A stretch of DNA of 64,000 bases from an uncultured SAR116 cluster alpha proteobacterium. GTDB lineage: Bacteria > Pseudomonadota > Alphaproteobacteria > Puniceispirillales > Marisalimonadaceae. The notes under the pieces are model-generated. The model was not told the origin of the DNA. It worked only from the letters and a program-made list of their open reading frames with translations, and did not search any database. Positions 32,384-41,213 of this stretch are shown here, one piece after another (position 1 is the first letter of the stretch; each line of letters opens with the position of its first letter). The position numbers and the translations under genes are program-made. The DNA lies in assembly GCA_902595515.1 (NCBI GenBank), contig CACJQK010000001.1:62001-126000 (forward strand), in the 5' to 3' direction.

Positions 32384-33358
32384 TTAAACTCTCTTTTTAA
32401 ATATCATAGAGTTAGCAGCCTTTCCTATTTCTTTAATACAATCTGCAGCTTTAGGAAAATGTAAAGAATTCGACAAAAAACCATGTATCTGACCGGGATA
32501 TAATTTATAAGTTACTTTATTACCAAAGCTTTTTAATCTATTTGTGTAAGCTATTCCCTCATCCAGCAAAGGATCTAACCCAGCCGCAAATATAAATGTT
32601 TCAGGTAAATTATATAGATCCTTAGCAAAAAGCGGTGAAGCTTCCCAGTTAACTGCATCATTACTTGAATTAAGATAATGTTTAACAAAATAGTCCATTG
32701 TATCATAAGTTAAAGTCATACCTTCTAGGAAAATATCCATAGATCTCATTGTTAACGTTAGATCAACACAAGGATATACCAATATTTGGCCTCTTATCGG
32801 AATTACTTTTTTGTCTCTTGAGTTAATAGCCAAAACAGTTGCTAAATTACCGCCAGCGCTATCCCCACATACGAAAATATTTTCAAGATCAATAAAAAAT
32901 TTGTTTTCAAAATTTACAAGGCTATTTAGAACATCTTTCACCTCTTCTACTGCATAGGGGAACTTATGTTCTGGAGACAAACTATAATCCACAGCCACAA
33001 CAATCATTTGAGACTCTAAGCAAATTGATCTACAGGTAAAGTCATGAGTATCCAAATCCCCCATGACGAAACCACCCCCATGAAAGAATACTATAGTTGG
33101 AATTTTAGTTTTTTTATTAAAATTATTTGGAAAATAAAATCTTAATTTAACATCTTTCTTAAATCGGTTTTTTATTTTTAAATTTTCTGAATTATAAATT
33201 TTAGGAGGTGTTAAATTATCTTCCCTTAACTGTCTCAAACGTTCAGTTCTTAATTCTACAGGATCTAATAAGTGATGTAATTTTGAATTACTTTTAATAC
33301 GATTTTTTAAAAAAATATCAGTTTCTTTATCAATTATCATTGATTTGTTCATTCCCAT
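32384..33358 (-). CDS. HSL-family alpha/beta hydrolase (esterase/lipase)
   Basis: This 324-aa esterase has the oxyanion motif FFHGGGFVMGDLDTHD and the nucleophile CGDSAGGNLATVLA (Ser), then the acid in AAGLDPLLDEG and His in GQIHGFLSNSL, which define the hormone-sensitive lipase group. It is first in a minus-strand operon with the epimerase, DMT transporter and udh, and divergent from the DapA-family gene across 88 bases. It could free a sugar or acid from an ester. The start ATG at 33358 lacks a strong Shine-Dalgarno; ATG at 33352 is an alternative. Confidence 0.87.
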   Translation of the reverse strand: MGMNKSMIIDKETDIFLKNRIKSNSKLHHLLDPVELRTERLRQLREDNLTPPKIYNSENLKIKNRFKKDVKLRFYFPNNFNKKTKIPTIVFFHGGGFVMGDLDTHDFTCRSICLESQMIVVAVDYSLSPEHKFPYAVEEVKDVLNSLVNFENKFFIDLENIFVCGDSAGGNLATVLAINSRDKKVIPIRGQILVYPCVDLTLTMRSMDIFLEGMTLTYDTMDYFVKHYLNSSNDAVNWEASPLFAKDLYNLPETFIFAAGLDPLLDEGIAYTNRLKSFGNKVTYKLYPGQIHGFLSNSLHFPKAADCIKEIGKAANSMIFKKRV

Positions 33359-33446
33359 ACTGATTTATTTTGTTCTTTTAGCTTTATATTTTTAATAAAG
33401 TTTATTTATAATAAAAAATCTAGTGAATTTTTTTAAGGAGAAAACC

Positions 33447-34331
33447 ATGACCGCATTAAAAGGAATTATTGCACCTTTTACAACGCCATTTAAGGCTAAT
33501 GGAAAAATTGATCTTACTTTGATAAAGCCACAAGTAGATTGGTTAATTGAAAATGGTGTTCATGGTTTAGCTGCTGGAGGTAGCACTGGTGAAGGTCATG
33601 CTTTAAACAGAGATGAGTATTTATCCCTAATGACAGAGACAGCTTCATCTATAGATGGCAGGGTCCCATTGGTTGCTGGTATTATTGCTAATTCGACATC
33701 TGAAGTAATTGAAAGAGGTAAATCAGTAAAGTCTCTTAACGTTGCAGCCCTTCAAATAACACCACCAAGTTATTTATTTAGGCCTGATGATGATGCAATG
33801 GTAAGACATTTTGGTGAGATACACGATGAATGCCAGATACCAATATTAATTTATAATGTTGTACCTTGGTGCTATTTGTCGCCTGATTTACTATTAAGAA
33901 TTATGGATGATGTTCCAGGAGTTTTAGGTGTAAAACAAAGTGCTGGTGATATGAAACTTTTTGCTGACCTCATCAGAAGAGCAAAGCCTAAAAATATGAT
34001 TTTTAGTGCTGTTGATGCACTGCTTTACTTATCATACAAATTGGGAGCACCAGGATCAATTGCAGCAATTTTAACAGCCGCTCCAAGTCCTTCTGTTAAA
34101 TTATGGGATGCTGTTATTGATCAAGATTGGGAAACTGCAAAGGATCTTCATGAAAAACTTATGCCTCTATGGGATGCAATTGGCTTAGATAATATGCCAT
34201 CTTTGTGTAAATATGCTCAAAGTTTACAAGGTCTTGAAAGTGGTTTTGCCAGAAGACCAACCTCTCCTGCAACCGACAATCAGAAAGAAAAAGTGAAGGA
34301 AGCCCTAATTAATTTAAACCTTATAAAATAA
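33447..34331 (+). CDS. Dihydrodipicolinate synthase/N-acetylneuraminate lyase family protein
   Basis: This 294-aa TIM-barrel class I aldolase forms a Schiff base with a pyruvate-like keto acid. Motifs are GIIAPFTTPFKANGKID, AAGGSTGEGHALNRDEY, ILIYNVVPWCYLSP (Tyr of Y-N-x-P) and Schiff-base lysine in GVLGVKQSAGD. It is not biosynthetic DapA by context; dapD and dapE lie elsewhere, and the STGEGH loop is typical of catabolic members. The ATG at 33447 follows AAGGAG; an in-frame start at 33423 is upstream of that site. Followed by PhyH and MFS genes in an apparent operon. Confidence 0.88.
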   Translation: MTALKGIIAPFTTPFKANGKIDLTLIKPQVDWLIENGVHGLAAGGSTGEGHALNRDEYLSLMTETASSIDGRVPLVAGIIANSTSEVIERGKSVKSLNVAALQITPPSYLFRPDDDAMVRHFGEIHDECQIPILIYNVVPWCYLSPDLLLRIMDDVPGVLGVKQSAGDMKLFADLIRRAKPKNMIFSAVDALLYLSYKLGAPGSIAAILTAAPSPSVKLWDAVIDQDWETAKDLHEKLMPLWDAIGLDNMPSLCKYAQSLQGLESGFARRPTSPATDNQKEKVKEALINLNLIK

Positions 34332-34347
34332 GTTTAAGAGGATTAAA

Positions 34348-35307
34348 ATGAACCTTAATTATCCAAAGCCAACAAAATCTATAGAGGTTGCAAAAAATGA
34401 CTTAAAAAAATGGGGTTATTGTTTACTTAAAAACGCTATCCCACCAGATCTAAATATCAGTGCTATGGAAAGATTAATTGAACAGGCTAATGCAGAAAAA
34501 AAATTAAAACTTGCATACGAGGATGGCAGTGAAAAAAAGAAATGGGGTGAATTCAATAAAAATAGTGATGCCCCTGGGGTCAACCAACGAGTATGGATGT
34601 TGCCTAATAAAGGCAAAGTATTTTTAGATATTTTAGCAAAACTCAACTATGTAGATTGCGTGAAAGAAATTGTGGGAGAAGAATTCTTAGTTTCAAGTTT
34701 TGGAGCTAATATTGCTAAACCAGGAGGCGTTGCAATGGACCTTCATACTGATCAATGGTGGTTTCCAGACCCAGTTAATAGAAATGATGATTTTTTGCCT
34801 CCAGGATCTATTAAAAGAAATAAATTTAATATCAAAATCAATGAAAATATTAATAACAATAACGAACTTATTTCAAGGCCAGCTGTAACTAATGTTTTAA
34901 TAATGCTAAATGGAATGAGTAAAGAGAACGGGGGTACACGTATTGTCCCAGGATCTCATTTATTTGGACGTCATCCAGATAAAGTTTTAGATAAAGACAT
35001 AGAAGTTATATCTGCTGAAGGCCCCCCTGGTTGTGCTATTATTACGGATGGTAGGGTTTGGCACGGAACAGGTGCAAATATTACAAAGGAAAACAGGCTT
35101 GCATTATTAATAACTTTTTGTGGCCCACAATTTAGACCTCAAGAAAATTTTACCTTAGGTTTAAAAAAAGATGTATTTTCAAATTTAAATGACTATCAAA
35201 AAGAATTACTAGGGTTTAAAGTTTGGAATGGATATGGAAGAATTGGAAATCCTACTGATACGTTTCTTGATATAGAAAACCATGAAATTGGTGAATTAAA
35301 AATTTAA
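34348..35307 (+). CDS. Phytanoyl-CoA dioxygenase (PhyH) family protein
   Basis: This 319-aa Fe(II)/2-oxoglutarate dioxygenase has the metal motif DLHTDQWW with His133 and Asp135, a distal His239 in DGRVWHGTG and the 2-oxoglutarate Arg250 in KENRLALL. NGGTRIVPGSHLFG is typical of PhyH proteins. The substrate is unknown; marine PhyH proteins often act on small osmolyte-like or phosphonate molecules, and not phytanoyl-CoA. It lies 16 bases after the DapA-family gene and before an MFS transporter. It likely hydroxylates a compound handled by that set. Confidence 0.87.
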   Translation: MNLNYPKPTKSIEVAKNDLKKWGYCLLKNAIPPDLNISAMERLIEQANAEKKLKLAYEDGSEKKKWGEFNKNSDAPGVNQRVWMLPNKGKVFLDILAKLNYVDCVKEIVGEEFLVSSFGANIAKPGGVAMDLHTDQWWFPDPVNRNDDFLPPGSIKRNKFNIKINENINNNNELISRPAVTNVLIMLNGMSKENGGTRIVPGSHLFGRHPDKVLDKDIEVISAEGPPGCAIITDGRVWHGTGANITKENRLALLITFCGPQFRPQENFTLGLKKDVFSNLNDYQKELLGFKVWNGYGRIGNPTDTFLDIENHEIGELKI

Positions 35308-35368
35308 ACTATTGCCTAAACTTTATTAAAGTATCATAAAATCTACCTAACGATTAGATTGGTACCTT

Positions 35369-36598
35369 ATGAATTTTATAATTAAAAATGCTAGATGGTT
35401 GTTAGCAACAGCTCTTTTGTATTTTAGTTCATGTTTTGGGCAAACTTTTTTCATCTCATTATTTGCTGGTGAAATTAGACAAACATTTGATTTATCGCAC
35501 GGTGATTGGGGCGCCATCTACTCTGGGGGAACATTAGTTTCTGCTATGGCTATGTTAGTTTTTGGGGGGTACGTTGATAAATATAAAATTACATCAAATA
35601 TAAAAATTGTAATTATTTGCTTAAGCCTCCTTTGCTTAAGCATGACCTTTATCGAGATTGTTTGGCTTCTTCCATTTATAATTTTTGGTCTCAGGTTTTT
35701 TGGTCAAGGAATGTTAATACACATACCTGCAGTGGCTATCGGTAAATGGTATGGGAAAAACAAAGGTAAAGCTTTATCTTTATCAATAATGGGATTTTCA
35801 ATTGGTGAAGCAATATTCCCAGTAGTATTTGTGAGTTTGTTTACAATTATTGGCTGGAGAAATAGTTGGGTTGTTGGAATGATTATATTGTTATTCTTAT
35901 TACCTATAATATTGAAATTATTATCCAATGAAAGAATTCCTAACAGTAAACAAGAAAACATTTCTAATCAATTAGGTATGCAGAATAAGCATTGGACCAG
36001 AAAAGAGGCTCTTAATCATTGGGTGTTTTGGGCTGTGATAGTGCCTTTTTTAATTCCTCCAATTTTTTCTACTGCCTTCTTTTTTAATATGGTTCACTTA
36101 ACAGAAATTAAAAATTGGTCTTTAATTTCTTTTACTGCCCTATTCCCATTCTATACTTCAATGTCTATTTTTACTACTTTATGCTCTGGTTGGATCCTTG
36201 ACAAATTTGGCGTTGAAAAAATTTTACCATTCTACTTACTACCAATGTCCTTAGGATTATTAATATTTTCTTTCGGTAACACATATCTTCAAGCAATGAT
36301 TGGACTTGCCTTTCTAGGAATGACCCAAGGACTAGCAATGACAATCGGAGGAACTTTTTGGCCAAATTACTACGGAACAAAAAATTTGGGATCTGTTAGA
36401 TCCTTATCAACATCAACAATGGTGTTCGGGACTTCATTAGGTCCAGCAATTGTGGGTATGTTATTAGATTTTGGACATAATTATAATTCAATTTTATTAG
36501 GAATGTGTATATTAGCTATATTTGCAAGCATTTCTTTAGCAATTACAATGAAGCATGCACCAAAACTATTATCTAACAATATCAAGAAGGGAACTTAA
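35369..36598 (+). CDS. Major facilitator superfamily transporter
   Basis: This 409-aa protein has 12 hydrophobic segments. Seen features are SLFAGEIRQTFDLSHGDWGAIYS at the first loop, VFGGYVDKY (loop 2-3 motif G-x-x-x-D), GKALSLSIMGFSIGEA and CSGWILDKFGVEK in the second half, and LAMTIGGTFWPNYYGTKNLG. The pattern fits the oxalate/formate-antiporter-like or nitrate-type MFS proteins of marine alphaproteobacteria. It lies downstream of PhyH by 61 bases and could import the substrate or export the product. Overlap with ytoQ is avoided by choosing the ytoQ ATG at 36600. Confidence 0.88.
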   Translation: MNFIIKNARWLLATALLYFSSCFGQTFFISLFAGEIRQTFDLSHGDWGAIYSGGTLVSAMAMLVFGGYVDKYKITSNIKIVIICLSLLCLSMTFIEIVWLLPFIIFGLRFFGQGMLIHIPAVAIGKWYGKNKGKALSLSIMGFSIGEAIFPVVFVSLFTIIGWRNSWVVGMIILLFLLPIILKLLSNERIPNSKQENISNQLGMQNKHWTRKEALNHWVFWAVIVPFLIPPIFSTAFFFNMVHLTEIKNWSLISFTALFPFYTSMSIFTTLCSGWILDKFGVEKILPFYLLPMSLGLLIFSFGNTYLQAMIGLAFLGMTQGLAMTIGGTFWPNYYGTKNLGSVRSLSTSTMVFGTSLGPAIVGMLLDFGHNYNSILLGMCILAIFASISLAITMKHAPKLLSNNIKKGT

Positions 36599-36599
36599 C

Positions 36600-37049
36600 A
36601 TGTTGAACATTTATCTTTCAGGAGAAATTCACACTGATTGGCGTGAAGAAATAATCAATTTATGCAAAAATGCAAATTTAAATATTTCTTTTTCCTCTCC
36701 AATAACAAATCATGAAGCGTCTGATAATTGTGGAGTCGAAATATTAGGACAAGAAGAAAAAAATTTCTGGAAAGACAGTAAAGGCGCTAATATTAACTCT
36801 ATAAAAACAAGAAAAGCAATTAAAGATGCTGATATTGTTATTGTTAAATTTGGAGAAAAATATAGACAATGGAATGCAGCTTTTGATGCAGGTTTTGCTG
36901 CTGCTTTAAACAAATCTATAATTGTAATCCATAATGATGAACATCAACATGCACTGAAAGAAGTAGATGCAGCAGCATCTGCTGTTGCAAAAGATCAATA
37001 TCAAGTTGTAAGAATCTTAAAATATATTCTAGAAGGGTCTCTAAATTAA
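36600..37049 (+). CDS. YtoQ family protein
   Basis: This 149-aa protein starts MLNIYLSGEIHTDWREEII and contains FSSPITNHEASDNCG, ANINSIKTRKAIKDADIVIVKFGEKYRQWNAAFDAGFAAAL and DAAASAVAKDQYQVV. These fit the YtoQ family, which has a nucleoside 2-deoxyribosyltransferase-like fold but no established activity. The ATG at 36600 follows AGAAGGGAA; an in-frame start at 36555 would lie within the MFS gene. It is followed by trmL at 20 bases. Function is unknown in general. Confidence 0.83.
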   Translation: MLNIYLSGEIHTDWREEIINLCKNANLNISFSSPITNHEASDNCGVEILGQEEKNFWKDSKGANINSIKTRKAIKDADIVIVKFGEKYRQWNAAFDAGFAAALNKSIIVIHNDEHQHALKEVDAAASAVAKDQYQVVRILKYILEGSLN

Positions 37050-37068
37050 ACTAAGTTAGAAAATTTTA

Positions 37069-37533
37069 ATGTTTCACATAATTTTATATAATCCTGAAAT
37101 TCCACCGAATACAGGTAATATTATAAGGTTAGCAGCTAATACTGGCACTCAATTACATTTAATTAGACCATTAGGTTTTAATCTAAGTAATAATTCACTT
37201 AAAAGAGCGGGTCTAGATTATAAAAAAGATGCAGATTTTTTTTTACATGATAGTTTTGATTTATGTTTAAATTCAATAAAGTTTAATGAAATTTATGCAT
37301 TCACCAAATTTGCTAAAAAAACTTTTACAAAAATAAAATTTAAAAGGAATGATTGCTTCTTATTTGGAAGTGAAACCAGCGGATTACCTGATAACATCTT
37401 AGATAAAATAAAAGTTACAAATAAGCTTAGGATACCCATGATTATGAATAGTAGAAGTCTTAATCTAAGTAACTCCGTGGCAATAACAGTTTATGAAGGA
37501 CTAAGACAAAATAAGTTTGAAAATTTAGTTTAA
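37069..37533 (+). CDS. trmL: tRNA (cytidine(34)-2'-O)-methyltransferase
   Basis: This 154-aa SPOUT methyltransferase modifies the wobble base of tRNA-Leu using S-adenosylmethionine. The motifs are MFHIILYNPEIPPNTGNIIR, LHLIRPLGF, LKRAGLDY, FLFGSETSGLP and IPMIMNSRSLNLSNSVAI, the deep trefoil knot. The length and these motifs match TrmL closely. It lies in a plus-strand run with ytoQ and a LysE transporter (15 bases later). Confidence 0.94.
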   Translation: MFHIILYNPEIPPNTGNIIRLAANTGTQLHLIRPLGFNLSNNSLKRAGLDYKKDADFFLHDSFDLCLNSIKFNEIYAFTKFAKKTFTKIKFKRNDCFLFGSETSGLPDNILDKIKVTNKLRIPMIMNSRSLNLSNSVAITVYEGLRQNKFENLV

Positions 37534-37548
37534 GGTTTAAGTTTAGAT

Positions 37549-38181
37549 ATGGGCATTTATGAATGGCTGTCTATTGCACTTATTTGTGCAGCAGGTGCAA
37601 CAACACCTGGACCAAGTGTTTTAGTAATTATTTACATAAATAATACTAGAGGCTTTTTTTCAGGAATCATTGCTTCATTAGCGCATGGGCTTGGTATATT
37701 TATTTATGCCCTAATCTCTATTTTCACTCTAGGTTTAATTGATAAAAATTTACCCTCTATAATACCATTCATTCAATTGATGGGTGCAATATTTCTTATA
37801 TATTTTAGTTATAAAATGATGGTTTTTAAAACAATTGAAAAAAACATAAACAAAAATTATATAGTACCAATAAAAGTTACAGATAGTTTTTTTTTGGGAC
37901 TTACAACATCTTTAATAAACCCAAAAATTCTAATTTTTTTTACATCTGTTTTTAGTCAGTTTATAATTAATGATTTTAATGACTATAACAAAGTTGGGAT
38001 TGGATTATTAGCAGGAATAATTGACACAGTATGGTATATTTTAGTTTCCTACTCAGTTAACCTTCCAAAATTAAAAAACTACATTATCCATAATCAAAAA
38101 ATAATTTTCTTAATTTTTGGGTTTATTTTAATTATTTTTTCTATTTATTTAGTTAGTATGTCAATTGACTATTTTATTTGA
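37549..38181 (+). CDS. LysE family translocator
   Basis: This 210-aa membrane protein has six hydrophobic helices. The N-terminal signature CAAGATTPGPSVLVIIYINNTRG and SLAHGLGIFIYALISIF are typical of the LysE/RhtB amino-acid exporters, as is LGLTTSLINPKILIFFTSVFSQF in the middle. It probably exports an amino acid or derivative. Its last 21 bases overlap the 3' end of the convergent hemY-like gene, an example of the compact genome. Confidence 0.87.
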   Translation: MGIYEWLSIALICAAGATTPGPSVLVIIYINNTRGFFSGIIASLAHGLGIFIYALISIFTLGLIDKNLPSIIPFIQLMGAIFLIYFSYKMMVFKTIEKNINKNYIVPIKVTDSFFLGLTTSLINPKILIFFTSVFSQFIINDFNDYNKVGIGLLAGIIDTVWYILVSYSVNLPKLKNYIIHNQKIIFLIFGFILIIFSIYLVSMSIDYFI

Positions 38182-39555
38182 TAATCTATTAAGTCGATTA
38201 TTTGAAGATATTTTTAAAACATCATAATTTCGATTATTTTCAATTTTCATCCAATTAATAGTACTTAATTGATCACATTTTGGGCAATGTAATTCCCAAT
38301 TATGATTTTTATTACCACAGGAATAACAAAAATAATTATATCCTTCCTTAGCGCTTGCAGCTTTTTCAAGATAATTCTTAACTTCTTCAGGATTATTTTG
38401 AGATCCAGCTATATCAGCTAACGCTTGATATGCTTTGGTTGTAAGTTTATCCTCTGGAATATCTTTTAATAGTTTTTCAGCCTCTCCCCAAATTTCCTCT
38501 GAAATAGCGTAACATGCCACTTCTGTCTTTAGATCATTTTTAATTTCTTGGGAAGATTTTTTATTCAAAAGATTAATCGCTTTTGAAACACGAGATCCTG
38601 ATGTTTTTAAATTCCATTTTTTTGATAGTTCTTCTAAAATATCTGGGTTAGCAGTTAATAAAAAAGTTTTTTCTAATTGATCAATTGACTTTGTCTTTGA
38701 ACTAATACCTTTAAGCAGGCCTGACAACTTTACAGAAGCCCCAATATGACTTGGTTTTTGTTTAAAGGCTTCTTTTAAATGATTGGTAGCAAGATAATTT
38801 TTTTCATTTTCTAAGTAATCTAATGCCTTCAAGTAATTTAAATCCGCAGATATATTTTTGTATATATTATCTTCGATATAATTTAGTTTTTTTAATTTAT
38901 TGAGGTATACAAGAGAATTTGAAATGTCATTCAGCTTTGCATATGAAAATAATAAAACTTCTAAAATTTGTTTTGACTTAGGTTCAAATTTAAGAGCCTT
39001 TAGACCTTCATTAATAATTTCATTTAAATCTTTTTTATCAAATATTGCTTGTCTCATAAGTGCTAAATGACCAACAAATGCTGTAGATGGTTCATCAGTA
39101 AGCTGTTTAAAATAATTTTTTGATAATTTTTCATTTTCATAAGAGTTTTTACTTATTTTGTTAAAGACATTAATGTGTGTGTTTAGTAGTTTACCTAAAT
39201 TTTTATCCTTGGTATTCCTTGACACTAAAGCAGCTTCTTTTGCTGCAGTTTCCAATTCTCCATGGCTTGCTAATAAAAATGCCTTTACCAATTTTTGTTC
39301 GACTTTTTTATTATTGTTAGCTTCAAATCGTCTTAATGTCGCTTTTGGCAAATTCAAAAAAGCTAGCCAAATTCTGTCGATAAAGATTAAAATTACAGAA
39401 AATAAAATAATAATTAGAATAAACCTGTCTGTAGGTATTTGAATTCCCCAGTCCATCCAATTTATAGATGTTTCTCCTGGATCCTCAGAAAAGAACTCTG
39501 ATAAATACCATATGATGAAAATAAATATAATTAGTTTTAAGATTTTAAAAATCAC
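38161..39555 (-). CDS. hemY: HemY-like TPR protein (heme biosynthesis associated)
   Basis: This 464-aa protein has two N-terminal membrane helices (residues 4-20 and 45-63) and a long repeat domain of TPR-like helical pairs (FLLASHGELETAAKEAALVS through QALADIAGSQNNPEEVKNYLE). This is the HemY N-terminal domain layout. The C-terminus has a zinc-ribbon-like CYSCGNKNHNWELHCPKCD. In alphaproteobacteria it is encoded after hemC-hemD and a mitofilin-like gene, as here. Its precise role in tetrapyrrole formation is not known. Start is GTG at 39555. Confidence 0.85.
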   Translation of the reverse strand: MIFKILKLIIFIFIIWYLSEFFSEDPGETSINWMDWGIQIPTDRFILIIILFSVILIFIDRIWLAFLNLPKATLRRFEANNNKKVEQKLVKAFLLASHGELETAAKEAALVSRNTKDKNLGKLLNTHINVFNKISKNSYENEKLSKNYFKQLTDEPSTAFVGHLALMRQAIFDKKDLNEIINEGLKALKFEPKSKQILEVLLFSYAKLNDISNSLVYLNKLKKLNYIEDNIYKNISADLNYLKALDYLENEKNYLATNHLKEAFKQKPSHIGASVKLSGLLKGISSKTKSIDQLEKTFLLTANPDILEELSKKWNLKTSGSRVSKAINLLNKKSSQEIKNDLKTEVACYAISEEIWGEAEKLLKDIPEDKLTTKAYQALADIAGSQNNPEEVKNYLEKAASAKEGYNYFCYSCGNKNHNWELHCPKCDQLSTINWMKIENNRNYDVLKISSNNRLNRLSNKIVN

Positions 39556-39570
39556 TTATTCACTCTTTTT

Positions 39571-40422
39571 TTAATTTTGATTTAATGCTCTTTCAAACCT
39601 ATTTATTGAGTCTTTTATAGTTCCTTTCCAATTCTCAGGAAGTGTCTTTATAATAGATAAAAAATTATTAAAATTTTTGTTTTTAAGTTCTTTTTCTGCC
39701 ATTGTAATTAATCCTCTAGGAGTGGTGTTGTCTGAAAACTTTCTAAGTTTTAAAAAACCTGCAAAATAATTTTTCAATCTATTCAAATAGGTTTGTTCAG
39801 TTAGAACTTCATTGTAATTGGAAGATGAACCAAAGTCTTTTTTTGAGAGAAGTTTTTCTATTATTATTTCACCTTCTTGTATAAGTTCTTTTTGAGATTT
39901 CTCTATATTTTGTGAAAACTTTATCGGTTTGTTAGAGTTTTTAACTTGAACAGCATTATTATTTTGTTCTATTTCTATATTTTCTGTTTTAGTTTTATTT
40001 TCTAAAATTTTAATTTTATTTGAGATTTCATCTAACTCTTCTTTAATCATTAACAAAGAATTACTTTGATTTTTAATTTCGAGATTAATTGTTTCAGTAG
40101 TATTAAAATCAAAAGTATTAAGCTTATTTTTGAGTAATTCAATTTCTGTAATAATTTCATTAATTTTTATATTTTCTCTATCTTTTAAAGCCTCAATCTC
40201 TTTGTTTAGTTGAATGATTTTATTTGACTGTTGTTCAATATGGTTTGGCAAATAATATACTGTTAACCAAATTAAAATTATAATAAACGAAAAGACAGTT
40301 ATAAATGGTATTAAAAAAATAGGATTTTTTAAAATAATTGTTTTTTGTGTTTCATTTACCGGCTCCATATCGATGATTGTCTCTTTATTACTCTTAGCTT
40401 TATGAGTTTTGGCTTTTATCAT
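39571..40422 (-). CDS. Mitofilin/Mic60-like inner-membrane protein
   Basis: This 283-aa protein has one membrane helix (residues 34-55, FLIPFITVFSFIIILIWLTV) and a long coiled coil (about 60-160, heptad-rich with KEIEALKDRENIKINEIITE). A C-terminal helical region follows with LKNYFAGFLKLRKFS and NRFERALNQN. It fits the COG4223 alphaproteobacterial relatives of mitochondrial Mic60, which are encoded next to hemD and hemY and shape intracytoplasmic membranes. It is shorter than many homologues. The assignment depends on domain layout and synteny, and sequence identity is low. Confidence 0.72.
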   Translation of the reverse strand: MIKAKTHKAKSNKETIIDMEPVNETQKTIILKNPIFLIPFITVFSFIIILIWLTVYYLPNHIEQQSNKIIQLNKEIEALKDRENIKINEIITEIELLKNKLNTFDFNTTETINLEIKNQSNSLLMIKEELDEISNKIKILENKTKTENIEIEQNNNAVQVKNSNKPIKFSQNIEKSQKELIQEGEIIIEKLLSKKDFGSSSNYNEVLTEQTYLNRLKNYFAGFLKLRKFSDNTTPRGLITMAEKELKNKNFNNFLSIIKTLPENWKGTIKDSINRFERALNQN

Positions 40423-40439
40423 CGTTATGTCCGTGTTTA

Positions 40440-41189
40440 CTAAGGTAATTTGATTATATTATCTAAAAAATCTTTAGTAAAATTTTTCTTGATAATTTTT
40501 ATATTTTTCCAACCTAAATTCTCTGCTTTTTTAGCAACATTTTCACTGTTAACATATAAAGTGGCTTTATTTTTAACAATAGTGAATAAATTGTAATTTT
40601 CTAAAATTTGTTTTGTAATTGATACATTTCTTGACGAAAAGATGACTAAATTTAAGAAATCATATTCAATTAAATCAGTTTGCAAAGGCTTTGGTAATTC
40701 TAAAATTGGATGGGTGCTATAACCTTCGATAATTTCTATTTTTCTGTTGTTATTTAATAGATTTTTTTCAAGTTCAACACTTCTATTTTTAGCAGCAATC
40801 CATAAACCATAATCTTCTTTTTTAGTGTTAATTACAATTAAGTTATATAAAGATTGAGAACTATTATTTGCTTGTAAAATATTAGTATAAGATAATTTTT
40901 TCAATTGATATGTGGTTTCAAATCCTACAGAAAAAATTCTTATATCTTTGGTGAAATTGCCTTTTGTGTCTAAAATTATCTTTTCAAGAATTTTTAATGC
41001 TTTAGGACTTGTTATAATAATATAATTAAAATCATTTTTTGAAATATTTAAGCTTTTAAAATCTTCATATTTTAATGTTGTTATAGGAAACGGTTTTGAA
41101 AAAAACCCATTATCATTTAGATATTGTGAATTCCTTTCAGCGTCTTTTTTTTCTCGAAGGACAAAAGTTATTGTTTTTGATTTTTTAAT
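40440..41189 (-). CDS. hemD: Uroporphyrinogen III synthase with probable non-canonical AUU start
   Basis: HemD closes and rearranges hydroxymethylbilane to uroporphyrinogen III. The frame translates with VLREKKDAERNSQYLNDNGF (N-terminal domain), YIIITSPKALKILE (conserved T/S-S-P), FSVGFETTYQL and LVIFSSRNVSI near the C-terminal domain. The first TTG in frame is at 40904, which would remove 95 residues. From there to the stop at 41193-41195 there is no ATG, GTG or TTG. An ATT at 41187-41189 lies 7 bases after an AAGGAG Shine-Dalgarno (about 41197-41202) and gives 249 aa, normal for HemD. A one-base deletion in GG would instead use the ATG at 41193. It follows hemC by 24 bases. Confidence 0.82.
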   Translation of the reverse strand: MKKSKTITFVLREKKDAERNSQYLNDNGFFSKPFPITTLKYEDFKSLNISKNDFNYIIITSPKALKILEKIILDTKGNFTKDIRIFSVGFETTYQLKKLSYTNILQANNSSQSLYNLIVINTKKEDYGLWIAAKNRSVELEKNLLNNNRKIEIIEGYSTHPILELPKPLQTDLIEYDFLNLVIFSSRNVSITKQILENYNLFTIVKNKATLYVNSENVAKKAENLGWKNIKIIKKNFTKDFLDNIIKLP

Positions 41190-41213
41190 CCATCAACTCC
41201 TTGTTTAATGAAG

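Noticed and set aside
33447..34331. Calling the DapA-family gene the biosynthetic dapA
   Set aside because: It is in a catabolic-looking operon with PhyH and MFS genes, while dapD and dapE are in another cluster, and its loop motifs fit general aldolases.
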